Counted from the stretch's first letter, positions 10,836-19,604 are shown. The stretch: DNA of 64,000 bases from Deefgea chitinilytica (GCF_016881405.1 NZ_WOFE01000005.1:62001-126000), one strand, 5' to 3'. The notes: generated from the sequence alone by a model not told the origin. A program made the numbers and translations.

Positions 10836-11213
10836 ATGCAGAGCGCACCTCGCTATCGCTTTGCGCGTGATGCACGCTTATTAAAAACGGATGAATTTTC
10901 ATCCGTTTTTAGTTTGCGAGCGTCGGTCAGCAATGATTACTTCCAAGTTTTAGGCAAACCCAACCAAAGCCAGCAAGCCCGCTTAGGATTGGTGGTTGGT
11001 AAAAAAACCGATAAACGTGCCGTTGGTCGTAATTACATCAAGCGCACTGTACGTGAGTTGTTCCGTCAAAATACGGAATATTTGTTGGGACTGGATGTGG
11101 TCGTTCGGTCACGCAAGCCATTCAAACCTCGGGACGGTGCAGCGGCTAGGCTGGCTTTATTAAGTTTATTTAAACGATTGAAGCAATGTCGCGCCTTATC
11201 ATCACACTGCTGA
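10836..11213 (+). CDS. rnpA: Ribonuclease P protein component
   Basis: A 125-residue basic protein that works with the RNase P RNA to trim tRNA 5' ends. Conserved parts are [15 protein letters not shown] near the N-terminus and the RNR-type motif region [20 protein letters not shown] followed by [10 protein letters not shown]. The frame is open back to a TTG at 10800, but the ATG at 10836 gives the usual N-terminus, so I use it; the start is not certain. The last 28 bases overlap the start of yidD, as in many bacteria. Confidence 0.93.
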   Translation: MQSAPRYRFARDARLLKTDEFSSVFSLRASVSNDYFQVLGKPNQSQQARLGLVVGKKTDKRAVGRNYIKRTVRELFRQNTEYLLGLDVVVRSRKPFKPRDGAAARLALLSLFKRLKQCRALSSHC

Positions 11214-11395
11214 AACTTTATCAGTTGATGATCAGTCCCTTGCTGGGGCCACGCTGTCGCTTTACGCCCACATGTTCACAATATGGGATTGAAGCGGTGA
11301 GCCGATATGGCCCATTCAAGGGCAGTTGGCTGACAACCAAACGTCTGTGCCGATGCCATCCTTGGGGTGGTTGTGGGCATGATCCTGTTCCGTAA
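11186..11395 (+). CDS. yidD: Membrane protein insertion efficiency factor YidD
   Basis: A 69-residue protein with the YidD hallmark pattern: [19 protein letters not shown], then [16 protein letters not shown] and [13 protein letters not shown], with the conserved cysteines and final DPVP. YidD helps YidC-dependent insertion of inner-membrane proteins. It overlaps the end of rnpA by 28 bases and is 101 bases before yidC. Confidence 0.95.
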   Translation: MSRLIITLLKLYQLMISPLLGPRCRFTPTCSQYGIEAVSRYGPFKGSWLTTKRLCRCHPWGGCGHDPVP

Positions 11396-11496
11396 TTATA
11401 AGTTGTGCACAAGTTTGAGCGCGCCAAGTCAAAACCGCGTTTAGACCCTTTTGTTTGACCACTTAAAACCGCCGAGTTGGGAGCTCTTCCGTTCAA

Positions 11497-13158
11497 ATGG
11501 ATACTAAGAGACTAATCCTCTTTATTGCGCTGTCTTTCAGCATTCTGTTTTTCTGGCAAAAGTATATGGAAGAGCGTTATCCGCAATCCAAAACCGCCAG
11601 TGCAGTCGCTACAGCCGCTTCTGCTAGTGCGCCAGGTAGCGCCGCTAGCGCCACCGCCAATGCCGCAGCACCAGCAGAAACCAGCGGGCTCGCCAAAGGG
11701 CAACGCGTTACGGTGACCACTGATTTATTCCGTGCCGAAATCGACGCCAACGGCGGTGATTTACGCCACGTTGAGTTACTCAAAATTGGCGCAACCCACG
11801 ACCGCAACAAGCCATTTGTCTTGCTACAAGACTCGGGCGATCATACTTATGTCGCGCAAACGGGTCTGCTCGGTGAAGGCATGCCAACGCATAAAAGCTT
11901 GTTTACCGCAGCTCAAACAAGCTACAAACTCGCCGATGGCCAAAATGAAGTCGTGGTTCGCCTAGAAGCCCCCGGCCCCAATGGCGTCAAAATCGCCAAA
12001 ATTTACACCTTCAAACGTGACCAATATTTGGTTGATGTGAAGTATGAAATCGTCAATGGTGGCAGCGCTCCGCTATCAACCAGCGCCTACTATCGCTTAG
12101 TTCGCGATGGCAAAGTTGAAAACCCAGGCATGTTTGGCACGCACACCTTCACGGGGCCAGCGCTGTTTACGCAAGAAGACAAATTCCAAAAAGTCGACTT
12201 TGAAAAAATCAGAAAAGGTGAAGCGAAATTCCGTCCAAGCGCGAACAACGGCTGGATTGCGATGATTCAGCATTACTTTGTGTCTGGCTGGATTTTCTCG
12301 CCACACAATGGTGAACCCGCTTGCCGTCCAAACGATTGCCGTTTTGAGATGAAAGCACTACCTGATAATCTGTACTCAGTTGGCGCAATCATCGACTTAC
12401 CGCAAATCGCAGCCGGCGCAAAATTTGAGCGTACCGTACCGATTTTTGTCGGTCCGCAAGAAAGTCATCGCCTAGAGGCTGTTGCACCTGGCTTTGACCT
12501 TGTTAAAGACTACGGCATGTTCAAGATTTTCTCCGCACCGCTGTTTGCCGTGCTGGAATTTATCCATGGCCTCGTTGGCAACTGGGGTTGGTCGATCATC
12601 ATCGTCACCCTGCTTCTGAAAGCAGCGTTTTTCCCATTGGCAAGCGCGAGCTACCGTTCAATGGCCAAAATGCGCTTACTCGCACCACGCATGGAAGAGC
12701 TGAAAAAACGCCACGGCGAAGACCGCGTGAAATTCCAGCAAGCCGTGATGGAAATGTACAAAACCGAAAAAGTAAATCCGCTCGGTGGCTGCTTACCGAT
12801 GCTGGTACAAATCCCCGTGTTCATTGGTTTCTACTGGATGCTATTGGCTGCGGTTGAATTGCGCCAAGCGCCATGGGCATTCTGGATTCACGATTTATCG
12901 GTACCCGATCCACTGTATATCTTGCCGTTGATTATGGCGATTTCGATGTACGTACAAACCATGCTGTCACCACCACCGCCGGATCCAATGCAGGCGAAGA
13001 TGATGAAGTGGATGCCTGTGATGTTCTCGGTGTTCTTCTTCTTCTTCCCAGCCGGTTTGGTACTGTACTGGGTGGTGAACAATATCTTGTCGATCATTCA
13101 GCAGTATGTGATTACCAAGAAAATTGAAAACGAAGCCAAAGCGGCCAGAAATAGTTAA
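11497..13158 (+). CDS. yidC: Membrane protein insertase YidC
   Basis: A 553-residue inner-membrane insertase that works alone or with SecYEG. An N-terminal membrane segment (LILFIALSFSILFFWQKYM, about residues 5-23) is followed by an Ala-rich linker and the large periplasmic domain. The Oxa1-like core from about residue 350 includes GNWGWSIIIVTLLLKAAFFP, MAKMRLLAPRMEELKKRHG, MYKTEKVNPLGGCLPMLVQI, and a last helix near FPAGLVLYWVVNNILSIIQQ. Length is typical for Gram-negative YidC. A strong terminator follows at 13172-13197. Confidence 0.97.
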   Translation: MDTKRLILFIALSFSILFFWQKYMEERYPQSKTASAVATAASASAPGSAASATANAAAPAETSGLAKGQRVTVTTDLFRAEIDANGGDLRHVELLKIGATHDRNKPFVLLQDSGDHTYVAQTGLLGEGMPTHKSLFTAAQTSYKLADGQNEVVVRLEAPGPNGVKIAKIYTFKRDQYLVDVKYEIVNGGSAPLSTSAYYRLVRDGKVENPGMFGTHTFTGPALFTQEDKFQKVDFEKIRKGEAKFRPSANNGWIAMIQHYFVSGWIFSPHNGEPACRPNDCRFEMKALPDNLYSVGAIIDLPQIAAGAKFERTVPIFVGPQESHRLEAVAPGFDLVKDYGMFKIFSAPLFAVLEFIHGLVGNWGWSIIIVTLLLKAAFFPLASASYRSMAKMRLLAPRMEELKKRHGEDRVKFQQAVMEMYKTEKVNPLGGCLPMLVQIPVFIGFYWMLLAAVELRQAPWAFWIHDLSVPDPLYILPLIMAISMYVQTMLSPPPPDPMQAKMMKWMPVMFSVFFFFFPAGLVLYWVVNNILSIIQQYVITKKIENEAKAARNS

Positions 13159-13171
13159 TCAGTATTAAAAT

Positions 13172-13197
13172 AAAACGCCGCCTTCGGGCGGCGTTTT
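13172..13197 (+). terminator. Rho-independent terminator after yidC
   Basis: Perfect 11-bp stem AAAACGCCGCC (13172-13182) and GGCGGCGTTTT (13187-13197) with a TTCG tetraloop, 13 bases after the yidC stop. The stem itself carries A and T runs, so it can work in both directions. Confidence 0.9.
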
Positions 13198-13242
13198 GCT
13201 ATTGCAAGAAAATCATCCCATCAAAAAAATCACACAACCAAT

Positions 13243-13291
13243 AGGTATTGCCCCATAAGCATTGATAAATAGTATCTAGCAAGCAATACCC
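13243..13291. repeat. Intergenic inverted-repeat element, GCAATACCC family, copy 2
   Basis: GGTATTGC at 13244-13251 and CTAGCAAGCAATACCC at 13276-13291 enclose an AT-rich loop. The right part differs from the right arm of copy 1 (8833-8848) at one position in 16. It ends six bases before the annotated mnmE start, so it may shape the mnmE translation start region. Confidence 0.55.
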
Positions 13292-13296
13292 TAAAA

Positions 13297-14652
13297 ATGG
13301 AAAACATCATGCTGTACACCCCAGACACCATCGCCGCGATTGCCACTGCCCCCGGTCGTGGAGGTGTGGGCGTGATTCGCGTTTCGGGCAAAAACCTCCA
13401 GCCACTCATTCAAGGCTTGTTGCAGCGTGAGCAATCCGCATTAAAGCCTCGTTTTGCCCACTTCGCCCACTTCAAAGCAGCAGACCACAGTAGCATCGAC
13501 GAAGGAATCGCACTGTTTTTCCCAAATCCTGCCAGCTTTACCGGCGAGGACGTCCTCGAATTGCAAGGCCACGGCGGGCCAGTGGTGATGAATATGCTAC
13601 TGAAACGCTGCATCGAACTGGGCGCACGCCACGCCGAGCCGGGTGAATTTACTAAACGTGCCTTTTTGAACGGCAAACTCGATCTGGCACAAGCCGAAGC
13701 CGTGGCCGACATCATCGACGCACAATCAGAAGCCGCCGCTAAATCTGCGCTCAAATCGCTGGATGGCGCATTTTCACGTGAAGTACATACCTTAGTGGAT
13801 GATCTAATCAATCTACGGATGCTGGTCGAAGCGACGTTGGATTTTCCCGAAGAAGACATCGATTTTCTCGAAGCCGCCGACGCGCGCGGCAAATTGCACA
13901 AAATTTCAGCGCAACTTGCCCGCGTGATGGACACCGCTACGCAAGGCAAATTACTACGCGAAGGAATGCATGTAGTACTAATTGGCCAGCCCAACGTCGG
14001 CAAATCCAGCCTGATGAATGCGCTCGCTGGCGAAGACATTGCGATTGTCACCGACATTGCCGGTACCACCCGCGATACGGTGCGTGAGTTGATTCAACTC
14101 GACGGCGTACCGCTACACATTATCGATACCGCCGGCCTGCGCGACACCGATGATACCGTCGAGAAAATTGGCATTGAACGCACATGGGCGGCAGTCGAAA
14201 AAGCCGATTTAGCGCTACTGCTACTCGACAGTCGCGAGGGCGTTACTGAACACGACCAAGCCATTTTGGCCAAGCTTCCCACTTCACTCAGTGTGCTACG
14301 CGTGTTTAATAAAATCGACCTCACCGGTGAAGTAGCAGGTGATATTGCCGAAGACGAAATCCATGTTTCCGCCAAGCAAGGTATTGGGCTGAAAGAATTG
14401 AAAAATAAGCTTTTGAAGAAGATAGGCTGGCAGGGTATTAACGATGGCGTCTTTATCGCCCGCGAACGCCACCTCGCCGCGATTCGCGTCGCACGAGAAC
14501 ATCTCAACACCGCCGATGTCTGCTATCTGCAAATTGAAATTTTGGCTGAGGAACTGCGTTTGGCACAAAACAGTCTGAATGAAATTACCGGAGAGTTTAC
14601 ATCGGATGACTTACTCGGGGTGATCTTCTCACGGTTTTGCATAGGAAAATAA
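13297..14652 (+). CDS. mnmE: tRNA uridine-5-carboxymethylaminomethyl modification GTPase MnmE
   Basis: A 451-residue GTPase that, with MnmG, modifies the wobble uridine of several tRNAs. The N-terminal domain begins [20 protein letters not shown]. The inserted G domain has [12 protein letters not shown] (about residue 229), the 'DIAGTTRDT' G2 loop and [10 protein letters not shown]. The protein ends FCIGK, the conserved cysteine motif needed for catalysis. Two in-frame starts are possible, ATG 13297 and ATG 13309. Neither has a strong ribosome-binding site, and the second has GGAAA six bases before it. It follows yidC, with a terminator and a repeat element in between, so it probably has its own promoter. 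Confidence 0.97.
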   Translation: MENIMLYTPDTIAAIATAPGRGGVGVIRVSGKNLQPLIQGLLQREQSALKPRFAHFAHFKAADHSSIDEGIALFFPNPASFTGEDVLELQGHGGPVVMNMLLKRCIELGARHAEPGEFTKRAFLNGKLDLAQAEAVADIIDAQSEAAAKSALKSLDGAFSREVHTLVDDLINLRMLVEATLDFPEEDIDFLEAADARGKLHKISAQLARVMDTATQGKLLREGMHVVLIGQPNVGKSSLMNALAGEDIAIVTDIAGTTRDTVRELIQLDGVPLHIIDTAGLRDTDDTVEKIGIERTWAAVEKADLALLLLDSREGVTEHDQAILAKLPTSLSVLRVFNKIDLTGEVAGDIAEDEIHVSAKQGIGLKELKNKLLKKIGWQGINDGVFIARERHLAAIRVAREHLNTADVCYLQIEILAEELRLAQNSLNEITGEFTSDDLLGVIFSRFCIGK

Positions 14653-14714
14653 TCAGTTTTAATTCAGACAAGTATCGGCGAACTCATCCTATTTCATTAA
14701 GCCTATAAAACAGA

Positions 14715-14734
14715 AAGCCCGCTGATGCGGGCTT
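14715..14734 (+). terminator. Hairpin after mnmE, probable terminator
   Basis: AAGCCCGC (14715-14722) and GCGGGCTT (14727-14734) with a 4-base loop, 62 bases after the mnmE stop. The T run after it is weak. Confidence 0.55.
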
Positions 14735-14794
14735 GGGTACAGATTTGTATTTTTATTGTAGTAATGGCTCTCACCTCGAAAAACATTTCAGAGC

Positions 14795-14959
14795 ATGCAA
14801 TACGATTTTTGCCCCCTATCAAACGGCGAAGTAATTGCCGGCACGATTACCCGAGCAGGCACCACCGTTCAAGCCTAATTTTGGGCACTCGTCGACGATA
14901 ATCAGCCCGCCATGTCCGGCTGGCATAAAGATTATATCGTTCTCACAATTTCAGCGTAA
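14795..14959 (+). pseudogene. Remnant of an SCPU-type fimbrial subunit gene
   Basis: One frame reads MQYDFCPLSNGEVIAGTITR, AGTTVQA, a TAA stop at 14876-14878, then FWALVDDNQPAMSGWHKDY and IVLTISA before its natural stop at 14957-14959. It lines up with the C-terminal part of the intact tip-type protein at 19605-20066: 'LQYQLC', 'GDAAVGNIPHAG', 'NFWSIVFGNQPAKPGWHNDY', 'VQIIIEP'. The shared pattern is G....G.I..AG.......FW..V..NQPA..GWH.DY....I. The N-terminal part is missing or unrecognisable. So this is a truncated, stop-interrupted relic of a paralogous subunit, just upstream of the working cluster. Confidence 0.75.
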
Positions 14960-15252
14960 TATCCAGCTCGCACGCAAAGTTTGGCCGAAGATCGAAGAGT
15001 GCCGTTTCCAATCGCACTTCATCTAGGCGACAGTGAATGCTCCTATTCACAAAAGCAACTCCGATCAAGGAAGCTCGGCTTGTATAAGTGACGCTAAAAT
15101 CCAGCGCATTGCAAAGTGAGCATCAATATCAGGGCAGCTTAAACATTCAGGCCGCATTCTGTATGCATCGAGATTCGGCCAGCAGCGGCACATCATGCCA
15201 CTGGCGTGTAAAACAATGACTGGCATCAACGATACCTTGGAAAAAACCAAAA

Positions 15253-15474
15253 ATGATGCGACTATTTCTCGTATTGCTACTGCTTTCACCGATTGCTTTT
15301 AGCAAAAATATTGTGATTCGTTGCAATATTAGTGCAACCTGCGGAACGCAATGGCAAACGCCACTCGACCAAACTCCACCTCAACTCATTTTGCACTGTC
15401 AAAATGGCACTGAAATGGCCAAGATGACCATTACCCGAGAACCGCAATGGCAAAGAATTTCATACGATTTTTAG
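15253..15474 (+). CDS. Small exported protein of unknown function
   Basis: A 73-residue product that begins with a clear signal peptide (MMRLFLVLLLLSPIAFS) and has a mature part of about 56 residues with three cysteines (IRCNISATCG, LHCQNG). I do not recognise the family. The phrase LHCQNGTEMAKMTI loosely resembles the second-cysteine 'C.NG' region of SCPU domains (compare 'IHCTNGTNFRITL' in the next gene), so it may be a shortened relative or a relic. A weak TTGGA precedes the ATG pair at 15253/15256. Its last 28 bases overlap the next gene, which suggests coupled translation. It may not be functional. Confidence 0.5.
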   Translation: MMRLFLVLLLLSPIAFSKNIVIRCNISATCGTQWQTPLDQTPPQLILHCQNGTEMAKMTITREPQWQRISYDF

Positions 15475-15893
15475 TCATATTCAGCGCACTGCTTTTCAGC
15501 ACCAGTCATGCCGCAAGCAATATGATGAATGTAAGAATCTGGGTATTGAGTGCCTGCCGATTCGAAAACCAAGGTGATTTAATCAAGAATTTTGGCAACC
15601 TTAGCAATGCCGATGTCACGATTAAGAATATCGTTCCCATTCATTGCACCAATGGCACTAATTTTCGCATTACGCTCAATCAAGGTCTTCATGCCAGTGG
15701 TCAACAACGGCAAATGGCACAGCTAAACGGCTCAGCACGGTTGCCCTATTCACTCAGTGCTTCACCCGAACAAGGCGTAGGCACAGGTGATCGAATCGAT
15801 ATATTGCTCACCGGCGTCGTTAAAAAAACAGACTTCCAAAGTCGTCCCGTAGGTAACTATGCAGACACAGTACTCTTAACCATTGAGCCCTAG
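15447..15893 (+). CDS. SCPU-domain (spore coat U) fimbrial subunit, minor
   Basis: A 148-residue exported protein. Signal peptide at residues 1-22 (FIRFLVIFSALLFSTSHA). The mature part is one SCPU domain: first cysteine in LSACRFENQGDL, second in PIHCTNGTNFRITLNQGLHA, and the C-terminal donor-type end YADTVLLTIEP. Such proteins are the subunits of archaic (Csu-type) chaperone-usher pili. It resembles the 152-residue subunit that follows ('NGLHA', 'YTDTVVLTINL' there). It overlaps the small exported ORF before it. Assigning a minor role is inference from order and from the weaker gene context. Confidence 0.8.
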   Translation: MAKNFIRFLVIFSALLFSTSHAASNMMNVRIWVLSACRFENQGDLIKNFGNLSNADVTIKNIVPIHCTNGTNFRITLNQGLHASGQQRQMAQLNGSARLPYSLSASPEQGVGTGDRIDILLTGVVKKTDFQSRPVGNYADTVLLTIEP

Positions 15894-16041
15894 CAAAGTA
15901 GAACGATTCAAAAAAAACGATTCAATTTCACACGCAACAGCAGTTAAAACTCGCCTTTTTTTACGGGCATGCATATCATATTAACCAATAAATTTGCCTT
16001 TCTTGAGCACGACAGGCATATAACTCATCTGGAGAATTGCT

Positions 16042-16500
16042 ATGAAAAACATTCTTTTAGCGAGTGCGATGTCTTTAGCTTTCATCGCTATCACCCCTAG
16101 CGCGTTTGCGGCCAGCACCAATGTGAAAGTGAAAGCCAATGTCAAAGGCTCATGCTCATTTGCTGACGGCAATGACGTGATTATTGATATGGGCACCCTC
16201 AGCGCCAATTCAGGTGACCAAAGCAAACAAGGTGTCACCCAGTTCTGGTGTAGCAATGGTGTCAATTACACCATCACCATGAACAACGGCCTGCATGCAA
16301 CAGGCACGCAAAAACGGATGCAAAGTAATCAATACTATTTGCCTTATACGCTAACCTTGACCCCAACCACTGGGGTTGGTACCGGCCCAGGCACCCTCAA
16401 AGACATTCTACTGACCGCCACCGTTCTTGGAAGTGACATCAATAATGCCACTGTCGCCAACGGTTATACCGATACCGTTGTTTTAACGATCAACCTCTAA
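16042..16500 (+). CDS. SCPU-domain fimbrial subunit, probable major pilin
   Basis: A 152-residue exported protein with a clean signal peptide (LLASAMSLAFIAITPSAFA, cleavage after about residue 23) and a single SCPU domain: GSCSFADGNDVIIDMGTLSA near the start, QFWCSNGVNYTITMNNGLHA with the second cysteine, and the C-terminal strand YTDTVVLTINL. A good ribosome-binding site (CTGGAG) precedes the ATG. It is followed by a long hairpin (16508-16546) before the chaperone gene. That layout, with a strong start and a stable hairpin behind the gene, fits a major subunit made in excess of the chaperone and usher. The family is established; the 'major' role is inference. Confidence 0.85.
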   Translation: MKNILLASAMSLAFIAITPSAFAASTNVKVKANVKGSCSFADGNDVIIDMGTLSANSGDQSKQGVTQFWCSNGVNYTITMNNGLHATGTQKRMQSNQYYLPYTLTLTPTTGVGTGPGTLKDILLTATVLGSDINNATVANGYTDTVVLTINL

Positions 16501-16507
16501 TACCGAT

Positions 16508-16546
16508 GCGAGCTAGTTCACTGATTATTCCACAGTGCTAGCTCGC
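16508..16546 (+). terminator. Long hairpin between pilin and chaperone genes (attenuator-like)
   Basis: GCGAGCTAG (16508-16516) pairs with CTAGCTCGC (16538-16546), and inside that CACTG (16519-16523) pairs with CAGTG (16533-16537), with a TT bulge and a 9-base loop. It is followed by TCAAAAATAA, not a T run. It may protect the pilin mRNA 3' end or partly terminate. Confidence 0.6.
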
Positions 16547-16605
16547 TCAAAAATAATTAAAACTCAACTCTAAAAATCCTATCATTTCATATACAGGCGG
16601 TGATT

Positions 16606-17328
16606 ATGCGTTGGATTCTAGCTACAGCGTTAGCGACTACTGCAACCCTCAGTTTGGCAGGCGAATTTACCGTGAGCCCAATTCGTGCGGAGCTTCCGGC
16701 AAGCAGAAACAGTGAAGCCATTACAGTGAGCAACAACGGAGACTCGCCTTTACGCGTCTCTCTCGAATTAAAACGCTGGACACAAGACGCCAGTGGCAAT
16801 GACATCTACACTGACGCACCTGATGAATTAGTGTACTTCCCACGCCAATTTGAAATCCCACCGAAAAAGAAACAAGTAGTTCGCGTGGCGCGCCGTGCAC
16901 CCAGTGATGCCAAAGAGTTAGCTTATAGACTCTATTTTATTGAACAACCAAGCACCCCAGCAGATGGCTCGCAAGGGGGGCAACTGGCCATGGCAGTGAG
17001 TTTTGGGGTGCCCGTTTTCATTCAACCAGTCAAAGTAAAGCCCAATCTAACAGCATCACCAGTACAACTTGAGCAAGGCAAACTCACATTTACACTCAGC
17101 AATGATGGCAATGTGACGCATCGACTACGCCGCGTTGTGATCGGTAATCAAGGCGCGAGTATTAACCAATTTGACAACTGGTACTTACAACCAGGATCGT
17201 CCCGCAGCTATCAATTAGCAGTACCGCAAAACGCCTGCGCAGATAGTCCGCAACGCATTACGATTGAAACAGACCGTTCAAATAACACTCAACAATTGCT
17301 CATCCCTAAGCAAGTGTGCACAAACTAA
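16606..17328 (+). CDS. Periplasmic pilus chaperone (PapD/FimC type)
   Basis: A 240-residue periplasmic chaperone. The signal peptide is MRWILATALATTATLSLAG. The N-terminal immunoglobulin-like domain has FTVSPIRAELPASRNSEAIT, VSNNGDSPLRVSLELKRW and the edge region YFPRQFEIPPKKKQVVRVAR, which carries the subunit-binding basic residues. The second domain follows from about residue 130. These proteins hold unfolded subunits and deliver them to the usher. An AGGCGG ribosome-binding site sits five bases before ATG 16606, so I chose that over the in-frame GTG at 16600. Its end overlaps the usher start by 13 bases. Confidence 0.92.
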   Translation: MRWILATALATTATLSLAGEFTVSPIRAELPASRNSEAITVSNNGDSPLRVSLELKRWTQDASGNDIYTDAPDELVYFPRQFEIPPKKKQVVRVARRAPSDAKELAYRLYFIEQPSTPADGSQGGQLAMAVSFGVPVFIQPVKVKPNLTASPVQLEQGKLTFTLSNDGNVTHRLRRVVIGNQGASINQFDNWYLQPGSSRSYQLAVPQNACADSPQRITIETDRSNNTQQLLIPKQVCTN

Positions 17329-19604
17329 TACTACTTTTACTGGCTAGCCTGTCCTATTCGACAGTGCTAGCCGCCGAAAACCTATTTTTGAAGCTAAGTG
17401 TCAATGGCGTCCCGCAAGGGGATGTACCTGCCATTTATGATCAAGGTGGGTATTGGCTTAAAGAGAGCACAATTCAAGAAGCAGGAATCAATACCCTCAA
17501 GGGCGAGCTACAAGTATTTGCTGGCGAGTCTTTTTTTCGCGTTGATCGCCTAGTTGGCATCGAGAGTAAAATTGATACTGCTACCTTAACCCTTTCACTC
17601 ACAGCTGCCGCAACTGAATTTGGCGAGCGACAAATTAACCTCAATAATAATCGCAACCCGCTTTACCCCGAGCCAGCCCCATTCTCATGGTATCTCAACT
17701 ATCAAGTGGCCGCCTTGAGCGCCGTTGATAGCAATGGCTTAGATTATCAGTTCAACCCCACTCTTAATTTGAATCAGGGGCCTTGGAATTTTCGTAGTGC
17801 TCACTTTTATAGCACCCAAAATAACCAGCAACAATGGGCTAGGCTCAATACAACGCTAGATTATGATCGTCCCGATCAAATGCTAAGAGCGAGCGCGGGG
17901 GACATTTCACCATCCACTGGCGCCTTGGGCTTTAGTCAAAATATGGCGGGCTTAAGTATTTCTCGCGTATTTAATATGCAGCCCAATTTTATGAGCAGCC
18001 CAAGCTTCAACACTCAAGCTGCAGTAACCCAACCTTCCACTGCTGAAATTTACCTCAATGGCCAGCGCGTCAGCACCCAAAGTTTACAGCCTGGCATTTA
18101 TAGCTTTGGCAATTTGAATTTAGTATCCGGGCTACAAAATATTGAAATTGTAATTCGTGATGCGGCGGGGAATACGCAGAGAATCAACGTCCCTCATTAT
18201 TTTGATGATTCCTTACTCAAAGCCGGACTTACTGACTTCAATTACAGCGCCGGCATCGAACGAGAAAATGCCAGCTTTGATCGCTACGATGGGTTTACTT
18301 ATTCTCTTTATCAGCGCATAGGCATTACAGATTGGTTTACCTTGGGCGCCCAAGCCAGTGGCAATCCACAAAGAAACAGCGGTGGAATCCTAGCCAATTT
18401 TGGGCTGTCCACGTATGGCACTTTAGCCAGCGCTTTTGCATGGGCTCAACATGAGCAGCAAAGTACAGGCGATGCGCAGTTAATGCAATATCGCTATATC
18501 AATCAATCCATAAGCCTTTCTGCCACTGCGCGTCGGCAAGACAAAAACTTTTTCAAACACAATTCAGTCATCACCGCTCCGGATTGGTCGGCCAATATTG
18601 GAATGGGTTGGGGCAATAGCCAGTTTGGCAATCTCAGCATCGATGTAGGCCGCCAAATGGGGCAAACTGACGCGCTGACTTTTAATCGTTATCAATTGTC
18701 TTATGCGGTATCGCCCATCAAACAACTGTCATTTTCGATTCAAGGTCAGCTCCAAGATCGGCACTCGGGGCAAACTTGGTCCGGGTTTGTAAATCTAGCG
18801 TGGTTTTTTGATCAAAATCGCAGTATTTCAACTAGCGCACGCTATGAGAATTCGCAAGTGTTGGCAGGAATGAGCTTTGGCCAAAATTCAAGCACGGGTG
18901 AAGGTTGGGCCTACAATTTTGGAGCACAGCAACAACGCGACGGTGAAGAATACACCGCATGGATACAAAACAAGCGCCAACATGGACAAATTAATCTCTC
19001 CGCGATGCGCAATCAGAATACCAGAGCCACCACAAACAACTGGCAAGCGGCGTGGTCTGGGGCACTCGCGTATGCAGGAGGACACTACGCACTCACTCGC
19101 CCGATTTCGCAAAGCTTTGCGGTTATTGAACTCCCACAGATCGAAAATGTAGCGGCGACCCATAACGGAAGCGAAGTAGGCAGAACCTCAGCCGAAGGCA
19201 CTGTTTTTGTACCCGAATTAGCCAGCTACGGTTTACATCAAATCGGTATCGAACAAGACCATATTCCAATCCAATATCGACTCAATACGGTACAGCAAGA
19301 GTTGCTCACGGGGAATAATGACGGTCGAGTCGTGAAATTCAATGCCAGCTCAATCACCGCAGTCAGTGGGCGTTTTTTACTTGTAAATGGTCTGCCATTA
19401 TCAAATCAATTAGTTGATGTTGTGACTAAGCAGGGCACGGTGCAATTGCACACGGCTTTAGATGGTCGCTTTTATAGTGAAGCGCTCTCTGCGGGCTTAC
19501 ATCGATTTGAATCCACCTTGTGCAGTGGTGAACTGTATATTCCAGCTTCCAACGAATTTATCACTGAATTAGCCCCGATTACCTGCCCTGCCAAAGAGCT
19601 ATAA
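17316..19604 (+). CDS. Outer-membrane fimbrial usher (FimD/PapC family, archaic/Csu type)
   Basis: A 762-residue outer-membrane assembly platform. It starts with GTG inside the chaperone gene, followed by a signal peptide (LILLLLASLSYSTVLA). The N-terminal domain has LFLKLSVNGVPQGDVPAIYD. The beta-barrel includes FSQNMAGLSISRVFNM, the plug region VTQPSTAEIYLNGQRVSTQS with QPGIYSFGNLNLVSG, and DAAGNTQRINVPHYFDDSLL. The C-terminal domain ends LAPITCPAKEL. At 762 residues it is on the short side for ushers, which fits the archaic pathway that handles SCPU subunits. The tip-type gene starts right at its stop codon. Confidence 0.93.
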   Translation: MHKLILLLLASLSYSTVLAAENLFLKLSVNGVPQGDVPAIYDQGGYWLKESTIQEAGINTLKGELQVFAGESFFRVDRLVGIESKIDTATLTLSLTAAATEFGERQINLNNNRNPLYPEPAPFSWYLNYQVAALSAVDSNGLDYQFNPTLNLNQGPWNFRSAHFYSTQNNQQQWARLNTTLDYDRPDQMLRASAGDISPSTGALGFSQNMAGLSISRVFNMQPNFMSSPSFNTQAAVTQPSTAEIYLNGQRVSTQSLQPGIYSFGNLNLVSGLQNIEIVIRDAAGNTQRINVPHYFDDSLLKAGLTDFNYSAGIERENASFDRYDGFTYSLYQRIGITDWFTLGAQASGNPQRNSGGILANFGLSTYGTLASAFAWAQHEQQSTGDAQLMQYRYINQSISLSATARRQDKNFFKHNSVITAPDWSANIGMGWGNSQFGNLSIDVGRQMGQTDALTFNRYQLSYAVSPIKQLSFSIQGQLQDRHSGQTWSGFVNLAWFFDQNRSISTSARYENSQVLAGMSFGQNSSTGEGWAYNFGAQQQRDGEEYTAWIQNKRQHGQINLSAMRNQNTRATTNNWQAAWSGALAYAGGHYALTRPISQSFAVIELPQIENVAATHNGSEVGRTSAEGTVFVPELASYGLHQIGIEQDHIPIQYRLNTVQQELLTGNNDGRVVKFNASSITAVSGRFLLVNGLPLSNQLVDVVTKQGTVQLHTALDGRFYSEALSAGLHRFESTLCSGELYIPASNEFITELAPITCPAKEL

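Larger units (their letters stand above)
14653..15252. other. 600-base spacer with decayed fimbrial DNA
   Basis: Between mnmE and the fimbrial cluster. It holds a hairpin at 14715-14734 and a broken copy of an SCPU-type subunit gene (14795-14959, listed separately). From 14960 to 15252 no frame stays open for long. Fragments such as RVPFPIALHLGD (near 15000-15035) could be further fimbrial relics, but I cannot align them with confidence. Confidence 0.5.

Noticed and set aside
11402-11411. TTGTGCACAA palindrome between yidD and yidC as a possible DnaA box
   Set aside because: It differs from the DnaA consensus at two positions and stands alone.
13410-14069. 219-codon open frame antisense to mnmE
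   Set aside because: Ser/Ala/Arg-rich mirror of a conserved GTPase gene; no start signal and no motif.
15065-15289. 74-codon minus-strand frame before the pilus cluster
   Set aside because: No ribosome-binding site and no protein-like features; the plus strand carries the fimbrial relic and the small exported ORF.
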